Positions 1-10,692 of a stretch of 64,000 nucleotides of DNA are shown in pieces. Under the pieces are notes generated by a model. That model searched no databases. It saw only the letters and a list, made by a program, of their open reading frames with translations, and was not told the DNA's origin. Where the stretch lies: assembly GCA_916048055.1 (NCBI GenBank), contig CAJZHL010000007.1:186001-250000 (forward strand), written 5' to 3'. The DNA is from Pedinophyceae sp. YPF-701 (lineage: Eukaryota; Chlorophyta; Pedinophyceae). How positions within the stretch are numbered: the first letter of the stretch is position 1; every line of letters begins with the position of its first letter. A program made the translations under genes and the position numbers.

Positions 1-123
1 GCACAGCGTGCTACTCCCGCAGCGAACGCCTCTCGGCACGGCCAGCGCGCCATCGCGGCGAGCGTTCCCGTGACCGCTGCCGACCCCACCACTTTCACGC
101 GTCACTGTGCCGCCGCAACGCAC

Positions 124-1257
124 CTTGAGGGGACACATGCTCGGGTACACCCACGCCGCGTCCTCCCCGTCCGTCACCCCGTGCAGCAGCCCCGCGCCAT
201 CGTGCGCCCTCGCCTCGGCCTCCCACATGCCACGCCCTCCGTCGCGCATCCGCCTGTGGTACTCGCTCTCGCCCCGCCACGCCCGCACCTGCTCGGGCAT
301 GCCGTGCGGCGTGAGCATCGCCTGCAGGTGCGGGTGGTACTGCGACGCCCCCGCGCGCTGCAGGGAGTTCCAGATAAGCGCCCCGCACTCTGGCGCCTCT
401 GGACGCGCCCCGTGCTCGTTCACGAACCACTCGCCCGCGGCGCGGATCATGCCGCGGAGCTGCGCCAGGTTCCAGTCGTACGGGTCGTGTGAGCGCAGAA
501 TTATAACTCCGTGACTTGAAGTGATCTTGAACAGGTTGGATGCTGTGAGCGCGTGCTCGTTCTCGACCCTGCCCCACGCGTCCGCGGCCGTGAAGCGCAG
601 CGGGTCGCAGAAGTCGCAGCCCCTGCCGGCGGTCGGGTCCGCGGACGCCGCCTCGGACGCCGAGTCGAACGTTTGGGGCCGTGCGTTGCGACGCGGGTTC
701 CAGAACACTTGGCGGTCCATGGAGCGGTGGCGCGCGACGAGCACGGGGTGCGCGTTCCGCCGCGGCACGCTGTACTTCTGCGAGAGCGGCTCCGGCACCT
801 CGCACGACGCTTCGGACATGTATATGTCGAAGAGGTCACTGCGGGAAACAACAAGAAGAGAAACGAAGAGTCAGAGTGAATCAATGAATCAATAAGTGAA
901 GAAGTACCAGACCACAACGGCGCTTGGCTCCGTCGCTGCAGCGCGAGTGCACGCGTGGTGTCGGCAGCGCCAGCTGGAGCCGGAGCGACCTGGTTTGCGA
1001 GGTGCGGGCAACGGCGGGGGGCGGGGACGTGCGCGGCGACGGAGGGGCTGTTGCGGCGGCGAGTGGGCCACGGTCGTCGGCGTCGTCGGCCAGGGCGCAG
1101 CGCGCGCTGGTGCAGCCACTCACTCTATGTGTTTCAGCCCAAGTTCTCTTTCCGGTGTCTTTGACTGATCACTGGATCGATATCTGGATCGATCGGGGTC
1201 CTTCAGGGCGTCGTGGAGCTCGCTGAGGGAGCTGAAAGGTGCCTCGTCGCGCGCCAT
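124..1257 (-). CDS. GalT-like (galactose-1-phosphate uridylyltransferase family) HIT protein, 5' part
   Basis: Two exons are visible, 1257-1124 and 838-124; a further exon must lie beyond the left edge because the second ends at a donor (AAG|GTGCGT). The splice is phase-consistent: exon 1 ends in GA and exon 2 supplies the T. The protein starts MARDEAPFSSLSELHDALK. It carries a CxxC (GCDFC) followed about 85 residues later by AGASQYHPHLQ. In GalT enzymes CxxC and the first His of HPH bind zinc and the second His carries the uridylyl group, so catalytic residues look intact. The conserved YPSMCPLK segment sits just before the exon end. The family transfers nucleotides between sugar phosphates; the substrate here cannot be told, and an ADP-glucose phosphorylase-like activity is an alternative. 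Transcribed divergently from RPN11. Confidence 0.82.
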
Positions 1258-1952
1258 CGCCTTCGGGTTCGCGTGCGCCACGCAACGTCGCGCCTTGCGC
1301 GCACCGCCAACGCCAGCCTCCCCCGCCGTGCCGTGCCGCGGCGCAAGGCGGGGAGTCCGGCACGCGCAAATCATGGACAAACACTCATAGAGTACGCGCC
1401 CCGCCTGCCAAGACGAGCCGTTCCGCGAGCAGCAAGAACTCGGCCGCGACAAATGCGCGCCGCTGGTTGATGGCGCGACGCGGCCGCCAGAGCGACGTGC
1501 GGATCGAACGGACACCGCCTGCGCGTTCACTGCGCTCAGCTGCGTCGCCCCTGCAGCAATGAGACCCCCGGGGAATCGCTGCGCGGCACCCCCCGCCTGA
1601 GCTCCTGGCGCGTCTCACTCCTACCCTCTGGAGGGTCCTGCGCCTCGATGGGGCGCTGCTGGCCGCGCGGGGCGCACTCGGCGGGCTGTGCAGCGATCGG
1701 ATCTCTGAACCACGTGGTGTTCGTGCCGCGTCCTAGCGCGTGCTTTGCGGCGCGGCGAGTCGACTGTTGCGTCCCTGCTTGCGCGTCCGCGGTCGAGCTC
1801 GGCTGCTTCCGTCGATCCTTCGATACGGGCTCCGTCTCTGGGGCTCGACGCGCCGACAGGACTGTGTCTCGAAGGGCAGGAGGCGCGCTGCGTGCATCCC
1901 CGAGGCCCGGGCGCACAGAGGAGGTCCCTCTTGTTCGACGGCCTGAGTCGAG
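1258..1952. promoter_or_regulatory. Divergent intergenic region, GalT-like / RPN11
   Basis: 695 bp separate two start codons pointing away from each other, so both promoters should lie here. Open frames on both strands look like GC-driven noise with no recognisable protein. I see no TATA box. Confidence 0.5.
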
Positions 1953-3396
1953 ATGGACCGGTTGCAGATACAGCGGCTGCTCAACAACATGCCTGGAGGG
2001 GGGATGCCCTCGGGCGATAGCCAGCAGCTCGACACATCCGAGCAGATTTACATTTCAAGCCTGGCTCTCATCAAGATGCTCAAGCACGGCAGGTGCGGCC
2101 CGCGAGGCCTCCCAGCAGCGCACCCCGTCGCGCATCAGATCCTCCTGGTCGCCGTGCGCACCGGCACGGAAGCACGGGAGGTGCCAGCAGCGCGCGCGGG
2201 GGCCTCGTTGCTCCCATCGGCAGCCACTCGTGGCCTGTTCGCGCACGTCCGGCGCCCTCCACGCCACGCGAAGCGCTCCCTGTCGCCCTTACGCCGTCTC
2301 GAGCTCGTCCGCCCCACGCGAGGCCCCGGGCGCCCGCCGCCCCCGCCGTGCGCCCACGCTCTTGCTCCCTCGTGGCCGCAGGGCGGGCGTGCCGATGGAA
2401 GTGATGGGCCTGATGCTCGGGGAGTTCGTGGACGAGTACACGGTCAAGGTCGTCGACGTGTTCGCGATGCCCCAGAGCGGCACGGGCGTCTCCGTCGAGG
2501 CCGTCGACCCGGTCTTCCAGGCGAAAATGCTCGACATGCTCAAACAGACCGGCCGGCCCGAAATGGTGCGCACACCCGCCGCGAGAAGCGCCGTACGCCA
2601 CGCCCGAGCGCGCCCCGCGCGGCGAGACGACGCGGCGCGCGCCCCCGGCCCCGCCGTGCTTGCAGGTGGTGGGGTGGTATCACTCGCACCCGGGCTTCGG
2701 GTGCTGGCTGTCGGGCGTGGACATCAACACGCAGCAGTCGTTCGAGCAGCTCACGGCGCGCGCGGTCGCGGTGGTCGTGGACCCGATCCAGTCGGTGAAG
2801 GGCAAGGTCGTCATCGACGCCTTCCGTCTCATCAACACGCAGGCGCTGATGCTGGGGCAGGAGCCGCGGCAGACGACGTCGAACGTGGGGCACCTGCACA
2901 AGCCGAGCATCCAGGCCCTCATCCACGGCCTCAACAGACACTACTACTCGATCACTATCAACTACCGCAAGGACGAGCTGGAGGAGAGAATGCTGCTCAA
3001 CCTGCAGAAGAAGACCTGGGCGCAGGTGCGCGGGCGGATAGGGCGGGCTGGGAACGGCGCGTGCGGCGTGCGCGGCGTTGGTGTGTTGGGTGGGGGGGAC
3101 TGAATGCGGAAAAAGAAGATTGTTGTTGTGTGTGGTTGTGGTTGCAGGGCATGGCGTTGGAGGACTTCGGCGTGGTGTCGAAGAACAACCGGGAGCTGGT
3201 GTCGGGGATGAAGGACCTCGCGGACAAGTACGGCAAGGCGGTGGAGGAGGAGGGCGACACTCCCCCGGAGGACCGCGCGGTGGCCAACGTGGGGAAGATG
3301 GACGCGAAGAAGCACCTCGAGGCGTCCGTGCAGCGCCTGATGGCCTCGAACATCGTGCAGTGCCTCGGGACCATGCTCGACACGTGCGTCTTCTGA
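1953..3396 (+). CDS. RPN11: 26S proteasome regulatory subunit RPN11 (PSMD14), JAMM deubiquitinase
   Basis: Four exons: 1953-2092, 2382-2565, 2666-3025 and 3148-3396, giving 310 aa, the same length as human PSMD14. Within the proteasome lid this zinc metalloprotease removes ubiquitin chains from substrates as they enter the core. The JAMM motif [14 protein letters not shown] is complete: zinc ligands H114, H116 and D127, with the usual catalytic Glu in the [10 protein letters not shown] strand. The N-terminus ([10 protein letters not shown]) and C-terminus ([10 protein letters not shown]) match the family end to end. The three donors are GTGCGG, GTGCGC and GTGCGC; the last acceptor follows a T/G-rich tract rather than a C/T one. 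The 3' end faces SNAPC3 across 218 bp. Confidence 0.97.
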
Positions 3397-3614
3397 GGCA
3401 CCGCAGCGCGCGAGTCCGCCGCAGTGTGATGCCAGCGGGCAGGCAAGCAGTCGCGCGTGCTGCTGTGCTTCGTGCGTGGTGGAGCGAGAGACCTCGGTGC
3501 TTCGTGCGTTCGTTCGATTGACAATGTCCAAGTTGATTCATTCTGTTTCTACAGTTGATGAACCACCTATTATGATGTGTTCTGTTTGGTCTCGGTTGAG
3601 CCGTCCGAGACGTG

Positions 3615-5601
3615 CTAGTCCCAGCGGTACGGCAGTACGATCAAGCCGTCCGGCAGCGCCTTGCCCGCCGCGCGCACGCGCCCCGGCTTCTGCGCCCGGC
3701 TGCTCAGCGAGCACGTCGCCAGTGCCACCTTCAGCTCCACGCCGTGCAGGTCCCGGAAACACCCCGCGCACAGGTACCCCGGCGTGTGCCCGAGCAGCAC
3801 GTCCCCGTGGACGATCGCCGCCGCCGACGCCCCGCACCGCCCCTCGCACAGCCGCACCCGCCACGCCGGCCGCTTGCACCGCAACGGATACGCTGCCGCC
3901 ACGACCGGGTCGTCCGGGTGGCGCAGGCGCACGTCGACGACCTCGAGGAGGTGCTCGCAGCAGCCCTGGTGGCAGTACACGCCCGCGCCGGCGCGCCCGC
4001 ACGGCGCGCAGATGTCGCCGACGGTCGCGGCTTGCATCGCGCACTTCCGGACGGGCGGGCGGCTCTCGGCGCGGGCGTCGAGGCGCGCGAAGGCGTCCGT
4101 GATGGGTTTCGAGAGGTCCGACGCGGCGGCGTCCCGCGTGTCGTCGTAGAACACCCCCCCTAGGAAGATATAGGCCCCCGGGGCGGAGCGGTCGAGGTGC
4201 CGGAGGGTGTCGTCGGCGGGGCACTCGATGGCGTCGCGGAGGTCCGTGAGGGGCTGCGAGCCCAGGAGCGTGAACTCCTGCGCGCGCGTCGGACCGACCT
4301 GCGACGCGGCGCTAAAACAATAATAACAACAATAATCGACAATGCTCGATCTGAAAGGCGCGATTCGGCGCAGACAGCGGCGTGCACGGCACGCGCGGCC
4401 GTCGCACAGCACCCGCACGGCCCTGCGTCGTCCGGCGGCGAGCGCGGCGTCGTCCGCAAGCACATCCATCTGCGCACCTTGATGGGATGGTGCACGGCGA
4501 ACGTGACGAGCACCTCCTCGTCGCCGCCCTCCGCGAGCCGCGCCGCATCGCTCGCTTGCGGCCCCGCGAGCTGCTCCGCCGCAGCCTCGTCCTCTGGGTC
4601 CTCTAAACGCGCAAGCTTCTTGGGGCGCGCCTTCGACTCCTCTTCCCGGCGCACCACGGAGTAGAGCCAGGCGCGGCCCGCCGCCAGACGCTCGAGTCGG
4701 CTCTTACGGACGCGGCCTGCCGGTACGCCGGAGGCCTGGCGGCCGCCACGCGCTCTGCCGGGGCCTGAAGTGCCTGCTTCTGCTGTCGGCGATATTGCAG
4801 GAGGCACGTCGCCTCCAGCCGCGTTCCCTGGTTCGTGGGGTTCCTTCGTATCTGAGGTTCCGACTCCGCGCTGCGAACGTGTCGTTTCGTCAACGTGCGC
4901 GGCGGCAGCGGCGTCCGGAGCTGCAGGAGCAGGGTCGGGGCCCGCTCCCGCGTCGCCCTCGCGGTCCTGCGGCGCTTCGAGCACCGCCTGACGTCCCGCT
5001 GTACCCTCTATCGCGAGACCGCCGCCCTGAGCGGCCCGAGCAACGTGCGCTCGCACGCTCTCCCCCACCATTTCGTCCTCGGGCGGCACGCGCAGGTGTT
5101 CGGTGTCCGTGTCGGGTGCTTCGCCGCCGTCGACCGGTGCGCCGAACGCCAGCGTGGCGCGCAGCTCGTCTCGCAGCTCGCGGCACCGCGCCGCCTCGGC
5201 GCGCACGTCGAGGGGAGCGGTGGAGCCCCGCAGAGACACGGCGGGCGCACGACGCGTGAGCCCGCGCCGGTCCGCGAGGTGCTCCATGTACCGGCGCTCC
5301 GCGAACGACATGTTCAGCGCACGAGGAAGGACTACGTGCTGGAGTGCATGCGCGGCGTGCTGCGCCCGTGCACGGCGAAAATGACAGATGGGAATTCCTG
5401 GTGTTGCGTGCGGCGTCACGGCAGGCTGGAAACAGCGCAACGACGCTCGGGTGCGCCGCAGGCAACGCCGTGGCGCGGCGCGACGTCTGGCCCGCGCGTG
5501 CCGCCCCGGGGCGCAAGGACGCCGGGCGGGACGTCCGCTCGTACCTCGGCGCACGTGTCTGACTGACTCAGGTGTCGAAGTAGCACAGCAAACAGGGGCA
5601 T
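3615..5601 (-). CDS. SNAPC3: snRNA-activating protein complex subunit 3 (SNAPC3/SNAP50)
   Basis: Exons 5601-5545, about 5338-4478 and 4298-3615, roughly 533 aa. SNAPc binds the proximal sequence element of snRNA promoters and serves RNA polymerases II and III in the nucleus. The family block is clear in the last exon: FTLLGSQPLTDLRDAIECPAD, GAYIFLGGVFYDD and the cysteine/histidine core YCHQGCCEHLLEVVDVRL, followed by further CxxC pairs that bind zinc. The middle exon holds a long Ala/Glu/Arg-rich linker. The first exon (MPLFAVLLRH) is inferred from a good donor (GAG|GTACGA) and a TATA box about 100 nt upstream; an in-frame acceptor at 5359 would add 7 residues, and a start at the internal MSFAERRYM is a fallback. 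The domain call is firm, the N-terminus is not. Confidence 0.86.
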
Positions 5602-5697
5602 CCGCTGCAGATCGAACGATTGGCCGTCGGGGCTCACATCGTGGGTGGCTGACGGTGTTCGCCGCCTTCGTCGAACGATCAAGCTTTGTCACAAGCC

Positions 5698-5703
5698 TTT
5701 ATA
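5698..5703 (-). promoter_or_regulatory. TATA box of SNAPC3
   Basis: On the minus strand this reads TTATAAAGG. It lies about 97 nt upstream of the proposed SNAPC3 ATG at 5601, leaving room for a start site and short leader. It is the clearest TATA element in an otherwise GC-rich window. Confidence 0.5.
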
Positions 5704-5724
5704 ACCGACGAAAGCTTAAACATC

Positions 5725-5745
5725 GAGTGAGTGAGTCACTCACTC
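5725..5745. promoter_or_regulatory. Near-perfect palindrome upstream of SNAPC3
   Basis: Two 10-bp arms, GAGTGAGTGA and TCACTCACTC, are exact inverted copies around one G. It sits about 22 bp upstream of the SNAPC3 TATA box, where a dimeric transcription factor or promoter element could bind. It could also be in the 3' flank of the CotH gene ending at 5831. Confidence 0.4.
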
Positions 5746-5830
5746 ACCCATCCGCGCAGAATCGTGACCGATCTCGCGTGCGTTGCCCCCCTCCCAGGCT
5801 GTTTTCACACCCCCCCGGGTCCCCCTTGCA

Positions 5831-8699
5831 TCACCGCGCCGTCGCCACGTCAATCACCCCCCCGTCTGCGTCGGCCAGCGACAGCCCCTTCCCCGCCGCG
5901 AGCCGCGGCATCGGGCCCTGCACCAGCCGCCGCTGCAGCCGCCGCGCCTCCACGAACCTGACCGGGTCTGACGCCACGAACAGGGAGAAGCGTGACGGCA
6001 CGACCGTGCCCTCCGGAAGCACGTACGCCGCGGCGCCCCCGAGCCGCCAGCCGCTGACGTCCATCGCGAACGCGTTCTCGTTGCGCAGCTCCACGTAAGA
6101 CACCCCCCCTGAGTCGGCCACGATCTCGCCCAGCGCCAGGCGCGCCCCCCGGGGTTGTGCGTCGGGAATGAGCGGGACGGCCCCGCCGGGGCCGTACCGC
6201 TCGTACAGCTGCTGCCGGCGCCGCGGGATCTGCTCGTCGAGCAGCTGGCGGTACCCGCGGTCGATGTCGCCCGCGTTGGCGTCGAACCGCCCGCTGCGCG
6301 CGTCCCGCCAGCGCTGCTCGTCGGCCTTGGCCGCGTACCGCACGTGCGCGTAGATCCCCGTGAGGACGCCCTGCAGCCGCCCGCCGAGCCAGCGGTCCAT
6401 GAGCGTCCGCAGCCGCCGCAGGTACATCTCGCGCGTCCACGGAATATCAAGGATGGCGTCGTACAGGTGGTTGTACGTCCCGGCAGGGCCCACGGGGCTC
6501 GAGCCCTGTCGCGGCGCGTCGAAGTCCCGCGGCGCGTTCACGTCCGGGATGTGCGCGGTCCCGTACGGCGCGGCGCCGTTCGACGTTGTGCTGTCGACGG
6601 CCGGCGGGGGCGCGGAGGGCGCTGCGACGGCCCTGGACTCGTCCTCGCCGGGCACGCGGTACCGCCCCCACGTCGTGATGGACGCGAGGACGTCGCCCCA
6701 CGTTTGCTGCAGGCGGCGGCGTCCGAACACGCTAGAGCCCCACGACGGCAAGACAGGACTGATGCCGTCGGCCCGCGCGGCTCGCTCGAGGAAGATGTCC
6801 TGCGGGTGGTCTGAGTCGCAGTAGAGCGGGGAGTTCCACTGGTCGCACGCGAGAACGCAGTAGTCGGGCGCGGGCGCCCCCCCGAGGCCCGACGAGATGC
6901 CCAGCGAGCTCTCGAGGTCCCACGGAATGCGCATCCACCTCCTGCGAGCACGCCGACAGCGCCGCCATTGCACGTCGCTGAGGGAGGGGACGGAAGGCGC
7001 TCAACAACGCTCGATCCGCGGAAGAAAACGGGCACCGCGGCCGCCTGCTTGGACGCACCTCGTCCACGCGTTGTAGTACGAATAAAAGTTCTTGGTGCAC
7101 CGATCTTGGTTGAGGAGCATGGACTGGACGGCCATCTCACTGACGGTGGCGAAGAGGTCGACGTGGTCGAAGACGTACTGCGAGCGCGTGCCGGGCCCGC
7201 GCCCCGCGAGCCCGAGCGTCAGGTCCTTGAGCGCCGCAAAATCACCCGCGCTGTCCCGGCGGTTGCCCTTGCGGTACGACCACCGCATGTCGTCCACCTT
7301 GACGTCCCACCGCAGGTTCGACATCTGCCCGGACACCGACTTGAAGAGCATGCCGCCGGCGTCGCCTGGCGCGAGGCCGCGGCGGCGCAGGAAGGTGTCG
7401 TCGACCTGTTCGATCATGTTGAAGAGGCCGAAGAACGCGGCGTTCATGTGCACGACGACGTACTGCGACTGCGAGGCCGGGACGCCGCTGTCGCGCATCA
7501 GCTGCAGCGCGACGATCTCGCGCATGTACGTCTCCTCCCCGGGCTCCTGCGCGCAACGTTGTTGTGTGCAGCGGACACGGAATGAGCGAAACGCAGGCTC
7601 TCGACCAGGCCAGATGCCAGGCATGGCGCGACGTTGTTTTCCGCACGCAGGGCTTGCATACCTCCCAGAAGCTCTGTAGATTGACTTCCTCGACCTCCAC
7701 GGCGCCGTCCCACATCCCGAACTCCTCGCCCTTGAAGTCGAGCTTGATCTGCGTCGCGCGGCACGGCACCGCCTCCGAAATCGCCCCGCTCTGCGTCACG
7801 TGCGCTGCGGGCAAGCGGCGGTGTGGCGCACCTTCGGCTTGGCCCAGGCGAGCGCGGTGACGCCGCGGCGCCGGCAGAACACGTTGTCGTAGAACCGGCC
7901 CAGGTAGAGCAGCGAGCAGCGCGTCCCGTCCGTCTCCTGCAGCGCGGTGAGCTTCGACTCGTCCTGCGCGAAGATGCGCAGCACGCCCACGCCGAGCGAC
8001 TCCACGTCCGGCTCCCACACCGCGGTGCCGTAGTACCGCGGCGACTCCCGCGTCCGGTACTTGGGTTTGCGCTGCACGCAGCTCCCGTCCCGCTCCGTCG
8101 CGCGCACATACCACCGCACCATCGACCCCGGCAGAGACGGGGGGATGGTTGCTTTGTACGTGTTGGAGTCGGTGGGCTGCATGAGGACGCTCTGCTCGCC
8201 GCCGAAGTCCACGCGCCACGTCAGGGCGACGAACGCGTGCCGGCGGCCGGCGGCGGCGTCGGGGTCGACGTATGCGTGCACGTCGATGCTCTCGCCCGCG
8301 CCGACGGGGCCGCGCGTGTTCTTCGTGACGTTCCTCAGGCCCAGCTCGACCACGCAGCTTCCATCTGGACGAAAGACAGACGCGAACGAGGACCTTGCTG
8401 CGCACTGCGCGACCATGACAATCTTTGGTGACAACAACGACCCGTCCCGCGTGAAGCGCCGCAGCGCAACCGCGGGAGTTCGGGCGGAGGAGTGTACCTG
8501 CTGAGCGGCTGTCTGTGTCCCCGTCCTGCCCGCCCGCATTCGTCGCCAGGAGGCTCCTGTGCGTGTCTGGGTTGTGGTCCACGGCTGGAAGGCTCGGCAG
8601 GGCGCGCGCCGTGGAGTGCGCGGCGCCGAAACACGGCACGGAGGCGCAGAGCGCAGAGCACAGCAGCAAGCTGAGGGAGCGTGGGCGCAGGAACGCCAT
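5831..8699 (-). CDS. Secreted CotH-family kinase with C-terminal lamin-tail domain
   Basis: Five exons (8699-8498, 8364-7832, 7790-7662, 7546-7059, 6941-5831) sum exactly to 821 codons. The N-terminus has a hydrophobic signal peptide (LSLLLCSALCASVPCFGA). The CotH kinase fold follows: QIKLDFKG, YMREIVALQLMRDSGVPASQ, GLFNMIEQVDDTFLRRRG, LNQDRCTKNFYSYY and, in the last exon, the PWDLESSLG segment that matches the family PWDxD..G motif. CotH proteins are atypical kinases first known from bacterial spore coats and found in some fungi and algae. The last 120 or so residues form a lamin-tail-like beta domain (GEIVADSGG, YVELRNENAFAMDVSGWRLG). The third intron-exon step uses a 41-nt intron (7791-7831). 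Expected to act in the secretory path or outside the cell; substrate unknown. Confidence 0.85.
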
Positions 8700-9268
8700 T
8701 TCCGCGAACGCGAGCTGCGTTGCTGGTCCGACCTCGCACTATACTGGCCCGTGGCACGGTGCTGGGGGCTGGGCACGCGGACGTCGTGCCAGAAAAAAAA
8801 AAGTACCGCGTGGGCCCGGGCGCAGCTGCGTCCGTGCGCGGGCGCGGCGCGTGGCGCGGCTGCGGCCTGCTGCGCCACCTCACTGCCTGACTCGGCCGGA
8901 GCTCGCTGGCAGACGACGCATGCGCAGGCGCGGAACGCGACAGTTCAGAGCACGAGACGCGCGATCCATGGCGCGCCGGGCCGGCGGCCGCACGAGCCGT
9001 GCGTGGGAGGGAGCAGGGAAGGGGGTCTCGGTCGCTGCGTCGTCACAGCTCGCAGGGAACGCCTCGCGTTTAGCGCCAGCAAACATTCACGCGGGGCGTC
9101 GTCCGGGCGTCGGAACCAAAGGCGGGCGGTGGGTACCTGCCCGACCCTGCGCGCACAGGAGCGGCCCCCAAGCGGGCTCCGGAGCCGCCTGCGCCCTGAG
9201 CGCGCGCCAGCGGAGGTTCAGTGATGCGCCCTACCACACGAGCGCGAGCTCGCGGCCATGGACTCCGC
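8700..9268. other. Intergenic, between CotH kinase start and eL38 end
   Basis: 569 bp between two minus-strand genes. It should hold the CotH promoter. It includes an A10 run (around 8792-8801) but I see no gene or repeat. Confidence 0.5.
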
Positions 9269-10255
9269 TCAGAGGTCCTGGACGGTCAGACCTGCGGTGC
9301 GCAACAAGGACGCAGGCCCAGCCGTCAGCTCGCTGCGCCTCGGGCGGCCGGGCGGGGCGCCGGCGGGGCGCGCGGTGCGTTGCTGGGGCCGAATCGCGGT
9401 CGCTGGCGGGGGACGCACCCGGGGGCAGGGACTGCTTGAGCTTGTCAGCCTTCTCGGCGTCGGCCACGCAGAGAGTATAGAGGTACCGCGAGCAGCGGAC
9501 CTTGAACTTGGTGACGCTGCCCGTCTTCTTGATCTTGACGGAGCTGGCGTCCTTCCGCCGCGCGGTGAGGAGGAAGTCCTTGATCTCCGTGATCTGCTTG
9601 GGCTGCGGGGCAGCGGCGGCACAGCACCGGCGGTCAGGGCGCCGCGCGCGGACTCCAGGGGCGGCGCTGCGCGCACGCGCGTGGTCTCTGGCGACGGAAG
9701 GAGCGTCCGTGGGGCCCTTCGTGGAGCGGCTGCCGCCAGGGCGCCGAGGCAGGCGGACGAGGAGTGCTCGCTGGTGTCTCGCTCGCTGGGAGGCCCGCAA
9801 GTGGCACGCAAGCGCCGGAAATCGACGGGGCTGGGCTGGAGCGATGCCAGGCGAGCTTGGTGGGGAGTGGCCGGGACGGGGCGGCGCTCGGCTCGCTCGA
9901 GGCGCCGCAGGCGGGCGGCAGCACTGCTTCACTGGGCCACCGGGATGCGCCGGGTCCCGGGAAAACGAAACGGCGCGGGAGGCGTTGAAAGACGCAAAAC
10001 GGCGACCGGCGGGCGTCGTGGGCACGCGCAGAGGCGCTCGCGTGCGGCGCGAGGGCCGATCGACGCACGCCCATCGCGCGGAAAGTGCGCGTGCAGGCGC
10101 GCACGGTGCGCGACCACGGTGCACATTCTACCATCCGCGGGGTGGCGGAGCCGCCAACCGCAGAAACCGCGAGCCCGGCCGTCGTGGAGACCGGGCTGGC
10201 CCGCAGCAGGCTCTCAGCGCTCAGTTCGCTGTCATCCGCACTGTGGGCGCACCAT
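9269..10255 (-). CDS. RPL38: 60S ribosomal protein eL38
   Basis: The main exon 9602-9419 encodes [19 protein letters not shown] through KLKQSLPPG, the eL38 core. A 23-nt last exon (9291-9269) adds the missing C-terminus GLTVQDL and stop; the split codon is restored exactly. The first exon is placed at 10255-10253 and holds only the ATG, in the context ACAAAATG|GTGCGC; the resulting protein is 69 aa, the family length. An intron right after the ATG is common in ribosomal protein genes. The 5' intron (650 nt) is long for this window. A pyrimidine tract, CCCTCTTTC, lies about 30 nt upstream of the ATG and could be a 5' TOP-like start. The core is certain; the ATG exon is inference. Confidence 0.9.
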
Positions 10256-10692
10256 TTTGTCCACACCTCCCCAGACTTCCGAAAGAGGGCGCGCACGGGC
10301 GCAGCCGGACCCCCTAGAGGGCGCCGCGGGCGCCTGGTGCTCAGCACTGCTGCACTGCGCACCAGCCCGCCCGACGCGGCCCCGCTCCTCGCAGGCCGCA
10401 CGCCGCGCGCCCCGGCGCGGCGGCCCGCATCCTCCCAGTCACGGCAGCGCACTCCAGTCGCGGAAACGGCCAGCGCGTCCCTCCCCGGGCGCGGAGCACT
10501 GCACACACAATGATGCCACTGCGGCGACCGGCAAGCGATCCGCAGGCGGCCACGGCCGCCGCTGCTGCTCCGTCATAGCACATTCTTCACAAGTCTTCGC
10601 GCCGAACCGCGTCGCGGGCCCGCTGGTCGGCGCAGGGCCCGGCACCCGGCGAATTTCACCGCCCTGGCCCGCGCCGGTCGCGGCGGGCGCGC
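10256..10692. other. Intergenic, between eL38 start and truncated hemoglobin end
   Basis: 437 bp carrying the eL38 promoter side. Apart from the pyrimidine tract near 10276-10290 nothing recognisable is seen. Confidence 0.45.
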
